This document shows, one piece after another, positions 43,278 to 50,880 of a stretch of 64,000 nt of DNA. The DNA is from Streptomyces halobius (GTDB lineage Bacteria; Actinomycetota; Actinomycetes; Streptomycetales; Streptomycetaceae): NCBI RefSeq assembly GCF_023277745.1, contig NZ_CP086322.1:6882001-6946000 (forward strand). The letters run 5' to 3'. The first letter of the stretch is position 1. Each line of letters starts with the position of its first letter. The position numbers and the translations under genes were made by a program. The notes beneath the pieces were generated by a model. That model searched no databases and was not told the origin of the DNA. It was given only the letters and a program-made list of their open reading frames with translations.

Positions 43278-43416
43278 TCAGTCGCCGTGGCAGCGCTGGA
43301 GCACCGCCGCTTTCGTCGCGGCGAACTCGTCCTCCGCGAGGCCCCCGTCCCGGCACGATCCGTACGGCGTCGCCGTCGAAGGTCCATGGGCCGTTCCGCA
43401 CCATCGGTTCCGCCAT
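43278..43416 (-). pseudogene. DUF4429/SHOCT protein pseudogene, internally deleted
   Basis: The start MAEPMVRNGPWTFDGDAVRI VPGRG-type text (DUF4429 N terminus) passes, after a frame change, directly into GGLAEDEFAATKAAVLQR, a C-terminal SHOCT motif, then stop. The normal protein is near 300 aa, so almost the whole middle is lost, leaving 139 bp. Residues before and after the junction are in different frames. Confidence 0.7.
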
Positions 43417-43605
43417 GCCCGAATCCTGCGGAGCGGGCATGGCGGCCCGTCGGGGTCGTGCCACGGGATGCGCCGATTGTCCGGGGGCGTCCGTTGCGGG
43501 TCCAGTCCTCATCCTCCTGTCATGCATGCGTCGTACACGGGACAGCGGCACGCCGTCCCCCGCCCCTCCAATCACGGGTGTCAACCACCGTCAGGGGAGG
43601 GGCAG

Positions 43606-45345
43606 ATGACACACCACGCAGCCCACGAGCAGGCGAACGCAGACCACGGCCCCGAGATCCGGGCCGCAGGTGCGCTCCTCGCGTCCGCAACCCGACCCGC
43701 AACGGCAGGCGCAGGTGCGCTCCCCGCGCCCGCATCTCGACCCGCACCGGCGGGCGCCGCCGCGAATCTCGGCCGCCGTCGCTTTCTGACCGTCACCGGC
43801 GCCGCCGCCGCGCTCGCCTTCGCCACCAACCTGCCGGCCACGGGCGCGTACGCGACCGAGGCCGACGCGCGGAAGATCACCGAGAACCCCTTCACCCTCG
43901 GTGTGGCCTCCGGCGACCCCCTGCCCGGCTCCGTGGTGCTGTGGACGCGCCTCGCCCCGCGCCCGTACGAGCCGGGCAACGGGATGCCGGACGCCAGGGT
44001 CGCCGTCCGCTGGGAGGTGGCCTACGACGAGAAGTTCAGCCGGCTCGCGGGCCATGGACGGGCCGACGCACACCCGGAGTTCAACCACTCCGTGCACATA
44101 GAGCCCACCGGCCTCGCCCCGGACCGCGTCTACTACTACCGCTTCCGCGCCGGCGACTGGATCAGCCCCGTCGGGCGCACCCGCACCGCGCCCGCCCGCG
44201 GCGCACAGATCTCCGGGCTGAAGCTCGGCGCCGTTTCCTGCCAGGCGTACCACGACGGCTACTTCACGGCGTACCGGCACCTCGCGCAGGAGGACCTCGA
44301 TGTGGTCTTCCACCTCGGCGACTATCTCTACGAATACCCGGTGACGGCGGTGGGCGGCGCCCGCAACTACACCGACCGCACCCTGCCGGACCTCTTCAAC
44401 CGCGAGACGGTCACCCTGGACGACTACCGGCTGCGGTACGCCCTCTACAAGTCCGACCCCGACCTGCAGGCCGCACACGCCGCGCACCCCTTCGTCGTCA
44501 CCTGGGACGACCACGAGGTGGAGAACAACTACGCCGCCGACATCAGCGAAAACCGACTCCCGCCCGCCGAATTCCTGGCCCGCCGGGCCGCCGCCTACCG
44601 CGCGTACTGGGAGAACCAGCCACTGCGCCGCCCGCAGCGGCCCGACGGCCCGGACGCCCGGCTCTACCGCCGTGTCCACTACGGACAGCTCGCCCAGTTC
44701 GACATCCTCGACACCCGCCAGTACCGCTCCGACCAGGCGTACGGCGACGGCTGGCAGACGCCGGGCCCCGCTTCGCAGGACCCCGCGCGCACCCTGACCG
44801 GCGCGGCGCAAGAGCGCTGGCTGATCGACGGCTGGCGTGCGTCCTCGGCGCGCTGGAACGTGCTGCCGCAGCAGGTCACCTTCTCCGAGCGGCGCAATGC
44901 CACCGGCGCCGACTACAAGGTCAGCATGGACGCCTGGGACGGCTATCCGGCCTCCCGCGAGCGGCTGCTGACGGGCGCCGCAGCGGCCGGGGCGGACAAC
45001 CTCGTCGTGCTCACCGGCGATGTGCACGTCCACTACGCCTTCGACATCAAGCGGGACTTCGGCGACCCGGAATCGCCCACCGCGGGTGTGGAGTTCGTCA
45101 CCACCTCGATCTCCAGCGGCGAGGACGGCGCGGACAGGCCCGCCAACTGGGACACGTACCTGGCGGCCAACCCGCACCTGAAGTTCTACAACGGCCGGCG
45201 CGGCTATCTGACGGTCACGCTCGACCAGCACACCGCCCGCGCCGACTACCGCACCGTGACCGCCGTCACCACTCCAGGGGCGCCGGTCGGCACGGCCGCG
45301 TCCTTCGTCTCGGAGGCGGGCGACCCGGGGCTGAAGTCCGCCTGA
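43606..45345 (+). CDS. phoD: PhoD-type alkaline phosphatase, Tat-exported
   Basis: 579 aa from the ATG at 43606, with GGGGAGGGG upstream. Twin-arginine signal LGRRRFLTVTGAAAALAFA at about residues 50-70. It is preceded by an unusual N-terminal extension holding a 15-residue repeat, AGALLASATRPATAG / AGALPAPASRPAPAG (45-bp DNA repeat). The catalytic region has NPFTLGVASGDPLPGSVVLWTRL, HLGDYLYEY, VTWDDHEVENNY and LVVLTGDVHVHYAFD, the metal-binding sites of PhoD (Fe3+/Ca2+ phosphodiesterase/phosphomonoesterase). It releases phosphate from teichoic acids or organic phosphates outside the cell; PhoP control is common but no PHO box was seen. Confidence 0.95.
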   Translation: MTHHAAHEQANADHGPEIRAAGALLASATRPATAGAGALPAPASRPAPAGAAANLGRRRFLTVTGAAAALAFATNLPATGAYATEADARKITENPFTLGVASGDPLPGSVVLWTRLAPRPYEPGNGMPDARVAVRWEVAYDEKFSRLAGHGRADAHPEFNHSVHIEPTGLAPDRVYYYRFRAGDWISPVGRTRTAPARGAQISGLKLGAVSCQAYHDGYFTAYRHLAQEDLDVVFHLGDYLYEYPVTAVGGARNYTDRTLPDLFNRETVTLDDYRLRYALYKSDPDLQAAHAAHPFVVTWDDHEVENNYAADISENRLPPAEFLARRAAAYRAYWENQPLRRPQRPDGPDARLYRRVHYGQLAQFDILDTRQYRSDQAYGDGWQTPGPASQDPARTLTGAAQERWLIDGWRASSARWNVLPQQVTFSERRNATGADYKVSMDAWDGYPASRERLLTGAAAAGADNLVVLTGDVHVHYAFDIKRDFGDPESPTAGVEFVTTSISSGEDGADRPANWDTYLAANPHLKFYNGRRGYLTVTLDQHTARADYRTVTAVTTPGAPVGTAASFVSEAGDPGLKSA

Positions 45346-45457
45346 ACGACGGGTCTCGGGCCTTTGGTCGTAGGTCCGACGAACCAGGCCGAAGCGGGCC
45401 GGGACCCGTCCCGTGCATGCCACCATGGTGCATCGCTCGATGACCATGGAGACACTC

Positions 45458-46780
45458 ATGACGGACCCCGGCCACGGTACGGCCGAGAGCAAGGACCTGC
45501 CCGCCATACCCGGGCGGGACGCACCGGCGGCACCGGTCGCGTCCCGCCGCACCAGCCTGCTCGTCACCCTCGTCCTCGGCGGCCTCACGGCGGTCCCGCC
45601 GCTCTCCATGGATATGTACCTCCCGGCCCTGCCGCAGGTCACCGCCGTTCTGCACAGCCCGGCCGCCACCGTGCAGCTGACCCTCACCACCTGCCTCGCG
45701 GGCATGGCCCTGGGGCAGATGATCGTCGGCCCGATGAGCGACAAGTGGGGGCGCCGCCGTCCGCTGCTCGCCGGCATGGTGATCTACATCCTGGCCACCG
45801 CGCTGTGCGCGGTCGCCACCAGCGCCGAACTCCTCATCGCCTTCCGCCTGTTGCAGGGCCTGGCGGGCGCGGCCGGCATCGTGATCGCGCGGGCGGTGGT
45901 GCGCGATCTCTACGACGGTGTGGCGATGGCCCGGTTCTTCTCCACCCTGATGCTGATCTCCGGGGTGGCGCCGGTCGTCGCCCCGCTGATCGGCGGCCAG
46001 ATCCTGCGCCTCACCGACTGGCGCGGTGTCTTCGTCGTCCTGACCGTCGTCGGCGTGCTGCTCACCCTTCTGGTCTGGCGCACGCTGCACGAGACGCTGC
46101 CGCCCGCACGCCGGCACTCCGGCGGTCTCGGGCAGACGCTGCGCACCATGCGCGATCTCCTCGCCGACCGTCACTTCTCCGGCTATCTCCTCGTCGGCGC
46201 CTTCGCGTTCGCTGCGCTCTTCGCCTATATCGCCGCTTCGCCGTTCGTCGTCCAGGAGATCTACGGCGCCTCCCCGCAGACCTTCAGCCTGCTGTTCGGC
46301 GTCAACTCCGTCGGTCTGGTGCTGGTCGGCCAGCTCAACGGAAAGGTGCTGGTCGGCCGGGTCGGCATGGACATCGTGCTGGGCATCGGGCTGGCGCTGA
46401 TCACGGCCGCCGCGACCGGTCTGCTGCTGATGGCGTCCGGAGTGTTCGGCAGGGTCGGCCTGGCGCCGATGGCCGCCGGTCTCTTCCTCCTGATGGCCCC
46501 CATGGGCCTGGTCCTGCCGAGCGCCAACGCCCGCGCCCTGATGCGCACCCGGCACGCGGCCGGCTCCGCCTCCGCCCTGCTGGGCACCTCGACGTTCCTT
46601 CTCGGCTCGGTGGCCTCCCCGCTGGTGGGCATCGCGGGGGAGCGGACCGCCGTGCCGATGGCCGTCGTGCAGCTTTCCTGCGCCGTTTTGGCGCTGTTGA
46701 GCTTCCTGGGGATGTGCCGGCCATGGCAGCGTAGTGGGGAGACCACCGAGCGTACGTCCGGCGAGGGGACCAGGCTCTGA
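45458..46780 (+). CDS. MFS multidrug exporter, Bcr/CflA subfamily
   Basis: 440 aa if started at the ATG at 45458, which has GGAGA upstream; ATGs at 45440 and 45446 are alternatives. Twelve TM helices. The Bcr/CflA signature appears as LSMDMYLPALPQV in TM1, motif A GPMSDKWGRRRPLL after TM2, and RLLQGLAGAAGIVIARAVVRD in TM4. Exports drugs by proton antiport. Its TGA overlaps the CTG start of the beta-lactamase-fold gene that follows, so the two are coupled. Confidence 0.93.
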   Translation: MTDPGHGTAESKDLPAIPGRDAPAAPVASRRTSLLVTLVLGGLTAVPPLSMDMYLPALPQVTAVLHSPAATVQLTLTTCLAGMALGQMIVGPMSDKWGRRRPLLAGMVIYILATALCAVATSAELLIAFRLLQGLAGAAGIVIARAVVRDLYDGVAMARFFSTLMLISGVAPVVAPLIGGQILRLTDWRGVFVVLTVVGVLLTLLVWRTLHETLPPARRHSGGLGQTLRTMRDLLADRHFSGYLLVGAFAFAALFAYIAASPFVVQEIYGASPQTFSLLFGVNSVGLVLVGQLNGKVLVGRVGMDIVLGIGLALITAAATGLLLMASGVFGRVGLAPMAAGLFLLMAPMGLVLPSANARALMRTRHAAGSASALLGTSTFLLGSVASPLVGIAGERTAVPMAVVQLSCAVLALLSFLGMCRPWQRSGETTERTSGEGTRL

Positions 46781-47940
46781 ACACACCGCGGCTCGGACAC
46801 GGCACGCCCGCTCAGGCGGGACTCGACCCCGCGTGGCTGGAGCGGCTGGTGCGGGGTGTGCGGGAGCTGCCCGAGGGGCGGCCGGCCTGGTGCGCGGGCG
46901 CCGTCGTCCTGGCCGGCCGCGGCCCGGTCGTCGCCGCCGAGGCCGCCGCGGGCTGGGCGCTGCGCTATCGCTGCTACGACCCCGAGCGGGACCGCGGCAT
47001 CGAGCTGCCCCGGGAGCGCTGGGAGCCGATGAGGGTGGGTACGGTCTTCGATCTCGCCTCGGTCAGCAAGATCTTCACCGCCATCGCGGCCATTCAGCAG
47101 GCCGAGCGGCGCGGCCTGGACCTCGACGAGGAGGTCCGCGCCCATCTGCCCCGCTTCGCCCCCGGTATCACCGTCCGCCAGCTGCTCACCCACACCTCGG
47201 GGCTCCTCCCCGAGCTGCCGTTCCACGACCGCCGGGGGCGGGCCGGGCAGCTGGCGCCGCTCTGGGAGGAGGCGGCCGCGCCGTCGGGCCCGCACGGCAC
47301 CTACCGCTACTCCGACCTCAATCTCATCGCGCTCCAGCTGGTGCTGGAGCAGGTCACCGGACGCCGCCTGGACACCCTCGTACAGGAGGGCATCACGGGC
47401 CCGCTGGGCATGTCCAGCACCTCCTACGGCCCGCTGGCGCCGCTGGGGGTGGCGGCGACCGAGGACCAGCGGCGGCCCTGGGCCAAGGCGGAGCGCGGCA
47501 TGGTGCGCGGGGAGGTGCACGACGAGAACGCCTGGGCGCTGGGCGGCGTCGCCGGGCACGCCGGCCTCTTCTCCACCGCTCAGGACCTGGCCGTGCTCTG
47601 CCGGGCGCTGCTCAACGGCGGCGCGTACGGCACCGCACGGATCCTCGGACCGGACGCCGTGCGCGCCCTGCTGGACCCGCCCGGCCTGGGCTTCGCCGTC
47701 GACCAGCGGTATTTCATGGGCGAGTTGGCGGGCCGGGGCGCGGCCGGTCACTGCGGTTTCACGGGCACCAGCCTGGTCCTGGACCGCGCCACCGACACCT
47801 TTCTGATCCTGCTCGCCACCACCGTCCACCCGGTCCGCCGGAACGGCGGCAGCGGCCCCCGCGCGGCGGCCGCGACCCGGCTGGCCCGTGCGGTCGCCTG
47901 CTCCGGCCGGGCAGGCGGCGCACCCGTGCGGGACCCGTAG
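46777..47940 (+). CDS. serine hydrolase, beta-lactamase/class C fold
   Basis: 387 aa if started at CTG 46777, which overlaps the exporter stop (CTGA) and has GAGGGG about 9 nt upstream. This start restores the conserved N terminus GTPAQAGLDPAWLERLVRGV of the family; the first GTG (46849) would cut it off. Catalytic motifs: SVSK (Ser of SxxK) in FDLASVSKIFTA, YSDLN (YxN) and a C-terminal HCGFTG in place of KTG. No signal peptide, so cytosolic; probably an esterase/peptidase rather than a true beta-lactamase. Confidence 0.88.
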   Translation: MNTPRLGHGTPAQAGLDPAWLERLVRGVRELPEGRPAWCAGAVVLAGRGPVVAAEAAAGWALRYRCYDPERDRGIELPRERWEPMRVGTVFDLASVSKIFTAIAAIQQAERRGLDLDEEVRAHLPRFAPGITVRQLLTHTSGLLPELPFHDRRGRAGQLAPLWEEAAAPSGPHGTYRYSDLNLIALQLVLEQVTGRRLDTLVQEGITGPLGMSSTSYGPLAPLGVAATEDQRRPWAKAERGMVRGEVHDENAWALGGVAGHAGLFSTAQDLAVLCRALLNGGAYGTARILGPDAVRALLDPPGLGFAVDQRYFMGELAGRGAAGHCGFTGTSLVLDRATDTFLILLATTVHPVRRNGGSGPRAAAATRLARAVACSGRAGGAPVRDP

Positions 47941-47950
47941 AATTCGTCCA

Positions 47951-48913
47951 ATGCACGACGAACTGCGCGCCGCACTGGCCGGCCTGCTCGACGGCCTGCC
48001 GCCCACGCACGCCGCGCAGGCCGTCGACCGGCTGATCGCCAACTACCGGGGCCGTACCCCCACCGACGCGCCGGTCCTCCGGGACCGCGCGGATGTCGCC
48101 GCGTACGCCGCCTACCGGATGCCCGCGACCTTCGAAGCGGCGCGGGCCGCGCTGTCCGCCGTCGCCCTACGGGTGCCGGACTGGTCGCCGGCCACCCATG
48201 TCGACATCGGCGGCGGCACCGGCGCCGCCACCTGGGCCACCGCGGACCTCTGGCAGGGACGGCGCAGCACCGTACTGGACTGGGCGCAGCCCGCGCTCGA
48301 CCTGGGCCGTGAGCTGGCGGCCGGGAGGCTGCCGGACACCGACTGGCGGCGGCGGGTCATCGGCGACGGACTGGCCGTCCCGCCCGGCACGGATCTGGTG
48401 ACGGTCTCCTACGTCCTCGGTGAGCTGCGGCCGGAGGCCCGGCGCGCGGTGGTCGCCGCGGCGGCCACCGCGCAGGCCGTGGTCCTGATCGAGCCGGGCA
48501 CCCCCGACGGCTACCTCCGTATCCGCGAGGCCCGCGACCAGCTGATCGCCGCCGGACTGCGGATCGTCGCGCCCTGCCCGCACGGCGACGGCTGCCCGAT
48601 CGTCCCCGGGGCGGACTGGTGCCACTTCGCCGCCCGGGTCAGCCGCTCCTCGCTGCACCGCCAGGTCAAGGGCGGCTCCCTCCCGTACGAGGACGAGAAG
48701 TTCAGCTATGTCGCGGCCACCGCCTTCGAGGCCCCCGCGGGGGAGCCGGCGGCGCGTATCGTCCGCAGGCCCCAACTCCGCAAGGGGCAGGCCCTGTTGG
48801 ACCTCTGCACGGCCGATGAGGGCCTGCGGCGGGTCACCGTCACCAAGCGGCACGGCGACGGGTACCGCGCGGCCCGCGACGCGTCGTGGGGCGACGACTG
48901 GCCGCGTTCCTGA
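47951..48913 (+). CDS. Rsm22-like small-subunit ribosome-associated methyltransferase-fold protein
   Basis: 320 aa from the ATG at 47951. SAM-fold glycine loop HVDIGGGTGAATWA, then VSYVLGEL, VLIEPGTPDGY and a cysteine cluster CPHGDGCPIVPGADWCHFAARVSRS, which is diagnostic for Rsm22 and is now thought to hold an Fe-S cluster. A FSYVAA strand and a C-terminal TVTKRHGDGYRAARDASWGD follow. Rsm22 assists assembly of the mitochondrial small ribosomal subunit; in bacteria a role in ribosome biogenesis is inferred. Starts 10 bp after the hydrolase. Confidence 0.9.
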   Translation: MHDELRAALAGLLDGLPPTHAAQAVDRLIANYRGRTPTDAPVLRDRADVAAYAAYRMPATFEAARAALSAVALRVPDWSPATHVDIGGGTGAATWATADLWQGRRSTVLDWAQPALDLGRELAAGRLPDTDWRRRVIGDGLAVPPGTDLVTVSYVLGELRPEARRAVVAAAATAQAVVLIEPGTPDGYLRIREARDQLIAAGLRIVAPCPHGDGCPIVPGADWCHFAARVSRSSLHRQVKGGSLPYEDEKFSYVAATAFEAPAGEPAARIVRRPQLRKGQALLDLCTADEGLRRVTVTKRHGDGYRAARDASWGDDWPRS

Positions 48914-48933
48914 CGCGCCTCCGTGTGGGCGGT

Positions 48934-49098
48934 TCACCTGCGCCGTTTGTTCTCTTGAAGCCTGCGCAGCAGTTCACGGCGCTGCGCCTGCGGATCGGGG
49001 CGGCCGCCGCCGTTCCGTCCGCCGCGCAGCGCTCCGCGGGAGAGCTTGTTGCGGGTGCCTCCGACTCCCAGCATTCCGCCGGCATGTCCCTTGCCCAT
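48934..49098 (-). CDS. small basic protein, DUF6243-like
   Basis: 54 aa from the ATG at 49098. Sequence MGKGHAGGMLGVGGTRNKLS, then Gly/Arg-rich residues and the C terminus QRRELLRRLQENKRRR. The LGVGG-R-KLSR core followed by a basic helix is characteristic of a short Streptomyces family (DUF6243). It is divergent from the TetR gene and shares its three-operator promoter region, so it may be a target of that regulator. The function of the family is unknown. Confidence 0.8.
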   Translation of the reverse strand: MGKGHAGGMLGVGGTRNKLSRGALRGGRNGGGRPDPQAQRRELLRRLQENKRRR

Positions 49099-49149
49099 GT
49101 CTGATCCCTTCGTCGATCGACCGGCCGATTTCGCGTGATGCGCAGTGGG

Positions 49150-49220
49150 CGAGACGGAACGTCTCGATCACTGTTCAGGATGAGGCGAGACGCACCGTCT
49201 TGTCAAGACGATACGTCTCG
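49150..49220. promoter_or_regulatory. three TetR operators, CRAGACG-N3-CGTCTYG
   Basis: CGAGACG-GAA-CGTCTCG (49150-49166), CGAGACG-CAC-CGTCTTG (49186-49202) and CAAGACG-ATA-CGTCTCG (49204-49220) have identical 7-3-7 layouts. Start-to-start distances are 36 and 18 bp. They lie between the DUF6243-like gene and the TetR gene whose ATG is 25 bp away. Confidence 0.85.
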
Positions 49221-49244
49221 CCTCTTTCTCGGTAGAATCCCCCC

Positions 49245-49853
49245 ATGGCCAACAAGACCGCCCCCGACTCCTCCCGCCGCAGCGAACGCTCGCGCCGCGC
49301 GATCCTCGACGCCTCCCTCGCCCTCGTCGGCGAGGTCGGCTACGACAAGCTCACGATCGAAGGCATCGCCTCCCGGGCCGGCGTCGGCAAGCAGACGATC
49401 TACCGCTGGTGGCCGTCGAAGGCCGCCGTCCTGCTGGACGCCTTCACCGCCGGCGTGGACGAGGACTACGCCCAGGGGCTGCCCGACACCGGCGATCTCA
49501 CGGCGGACCTCAAGTCCGTACTGCACGCCACCGTCGACGAATTCAACGACCCGGCGTTCCAGGCCCCCTACCGCGCCCTCGCGGTGGCCGGCGCGAACGA
49601 CGAAGAACTGTCCCGTACCTTCGTCTCCCGGCTCATCGAACCCGGCATCCGCGTCTATGCCGACCGGCTGCGCGCCGCCCAGGAGTCCGGCGAGGTGGCC
49701 GCCGACGCCGATCTGCGGGTGGCCGCCGAAATGCTGCTGAGTCCCTTCTCACAACGCTGGCTGATGCGTACCGGCGAACTGACCTACGACTTCGTCGACA
49801 CCCTCGTCGACCTGGTCATGCGTGCGCTGCGCCCCGGTTCCGAGTCCGTCTGA
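49245..49853 (+). CDS. TetR-family regulator
   Basis: 202 aa. HTH: RSERSRRAILDASLALVGEVGYDKLTIEGIASRAGVGKQTIYRWWPSKAAVLLDAF; the YRWWPSK block is typical of a TetR subfamily with the TetR_C_16/TetR_C_11-like ligand domain (WLMRTGELTYDFVDTLVDLV). Three operators sit between its start and the divergent small gene, which predicts tight autorepression. The effector is unknown. Confidence 0.93.
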   Translation: MANKTAPDSSRRSERSRRAILDASLALVGEVGYDKLTIEGIASRAGVGKQTIYRWWPSKAAVLLDAFTAGVDEDYAQGLPDTGDLTADLKSVLHATVDEFNDPAFQAPYRALAVAGANDEELSRTFVSRLIEPGIRVYADRLRAAQESGEVAADADLRVAAEMLLSPFSQRWLMRTGELTYDFVDTLVDLVMRALRPGSESV

Positions 49854-49996
49854 GACCATCCGGCAACCTGCCGACCATGGCTTGAATTGCCCCTATTCGC
49901 CCGCCCTTCGTTCACCGCGGATCTCCACACCGGTCACCTGAGAGGCGCGAAGGTGGCAGCATTGATCCCACACCACCGCTCGAAGTGAGGGGATAG

Positions 49997-50743
49997 ATGG
50001 AACGCAAGAGCAGGTTCTCCCAGTGGCTGCGCCGGCCGAAGAGCGGGTCGGACGGCGGCGATACGGACACGGGATCAGCGGTCGCGCCCGGCCGTGCGGA
50101 CCTGCTGCTGGCCGCGTCCGCCGCGGGTTTCCCCATCGCACCGGCGGCGCACCCGTCCGGCTACGGCTGTTCCTGTGAGCGCATCGGCTGTCCCACCCCC
50201 GGCCGGCACCCCGTCTCCTTCGGCTGGCAGACCGTCGCCACCACCGACCACGACAAGGTCGCCCGCTGGGTCCGCACCCTCCCGCAGGCCAACTTCATCA
50301 CCGCCACCGGTATCGCCCACGACGTCCTGGACGTCCCCGTCGAAGCGGGCCGCAGCGCCCTGGGCCGGTTGGACGCGGCGGGCATCGAGGTCGGGCCCAT
50401 CACCCTCAGCGGCGCCGGCTTCGGCGACGGCCGGATGCTGTTCTTCACCGCCACCCGCGGCACCCCGGACGACGAGGACGAGTGGTGGCCCTGCGAACTG
50501 GACTGCCATCCCGAGACCCTGGACGACCACCCCGGTCTCCGCTGGCACTGCCGCGGCAGCTATGTCCTCCTGCCACCCTCGTTCCTGCCCGGCGAACAGC
50601 CCCCGGTGACCTGGCTGCGCGGCCCCGAACTGCCGCTCCCCGACCCGCTGACGCTGCTGGAGACCCTCACCGACGCCTGCGCGGAGTACATCGACCGCCG
50701 CCCCGACCACGAGACGGCGGCCTGGTCCCCTTTTTGCGCCTGA
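49997..50743 (+). CDS. bifunctional primase/polymerase (Prim-Pol) domain protein
   Basis: 248 aa from the ATG at 49997, with GAGGGGATAG upstream. The N-terminal Prim-Pol family pattern is seen in GFPIAPAAHPSGYGCSCERIGCPTPGRHPVSFGWQ with several cysteines, then the partly degenerate active-site strand IAHDVLDVPVEAG, where normal family members have D-x-D. This and its short length suggest a non-replicative, possibly catalytically inactive Streptomyces form. It is chromosomal and stands alone, without helicase or phage neighbours. Confidence 0.8.
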   Translation: MERKSRFSQWLRRPKSGSDGGDTDTGSAVAPGRADLLLAASAAGFPIAPAAHPSGYGCSCERIGCPTPGRHPVSFGWQTVATTDHDKVARWVRTLPQANFITATGIAHDVLDVPVEAGRSALGRLDAAGIEVGPITLSGAGFGDGRMLFFTATRGTPDDEDEWWPCELDCHPETLDDHPGLRWHCRGSYVLLPPSFLPGEQPPVTWLRGPELPLPDPLTLLETLTDACAEYIDRRPDHETAAWSPFCA

Positions 50744-50750
50744 ACCGGCG

Positions 50751-50790
50751 CCGTCCCCCAGCCAACGCGGGGAGGTGCCCCCACTCGCGG
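50751..50790. repeat. Streptomyces-type GC palindromic intergenic repeat
   Basis: GTCCCCCAGCCAACGCGGGG followed by AGGTGCCCCCACTCGCGG, with GTGGGGG shortly after. Its texture resembles short dispersed palindromes common between Streptomyces genes. It is not the 39-bp element seen at 25341 and 28709. Confidence 0.5.
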
Positions 50791-50880
50791 AGGTGGTAAC
50801 TCGCCGTGGGGGATGCTCAATCGATGGTTGCGCGACAGGGGCCGCCGATCCGGGGCCCTTGCCCGTTGTTCGTGCGGCGA

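Noticed and set aside
42312..45443. 1043-aa plus-strand open frame across phoD
   Set aside because: Phase-shifted shadow of phoD and of the antisense of the SDR; no domain recognised.
50751..50790. Third copy of the 39-bp palindrome
   Set aside because: It is also a GC palindrome between genes, but its ends and layout differ from copies A and B, so it was kept as a separate repeat type.
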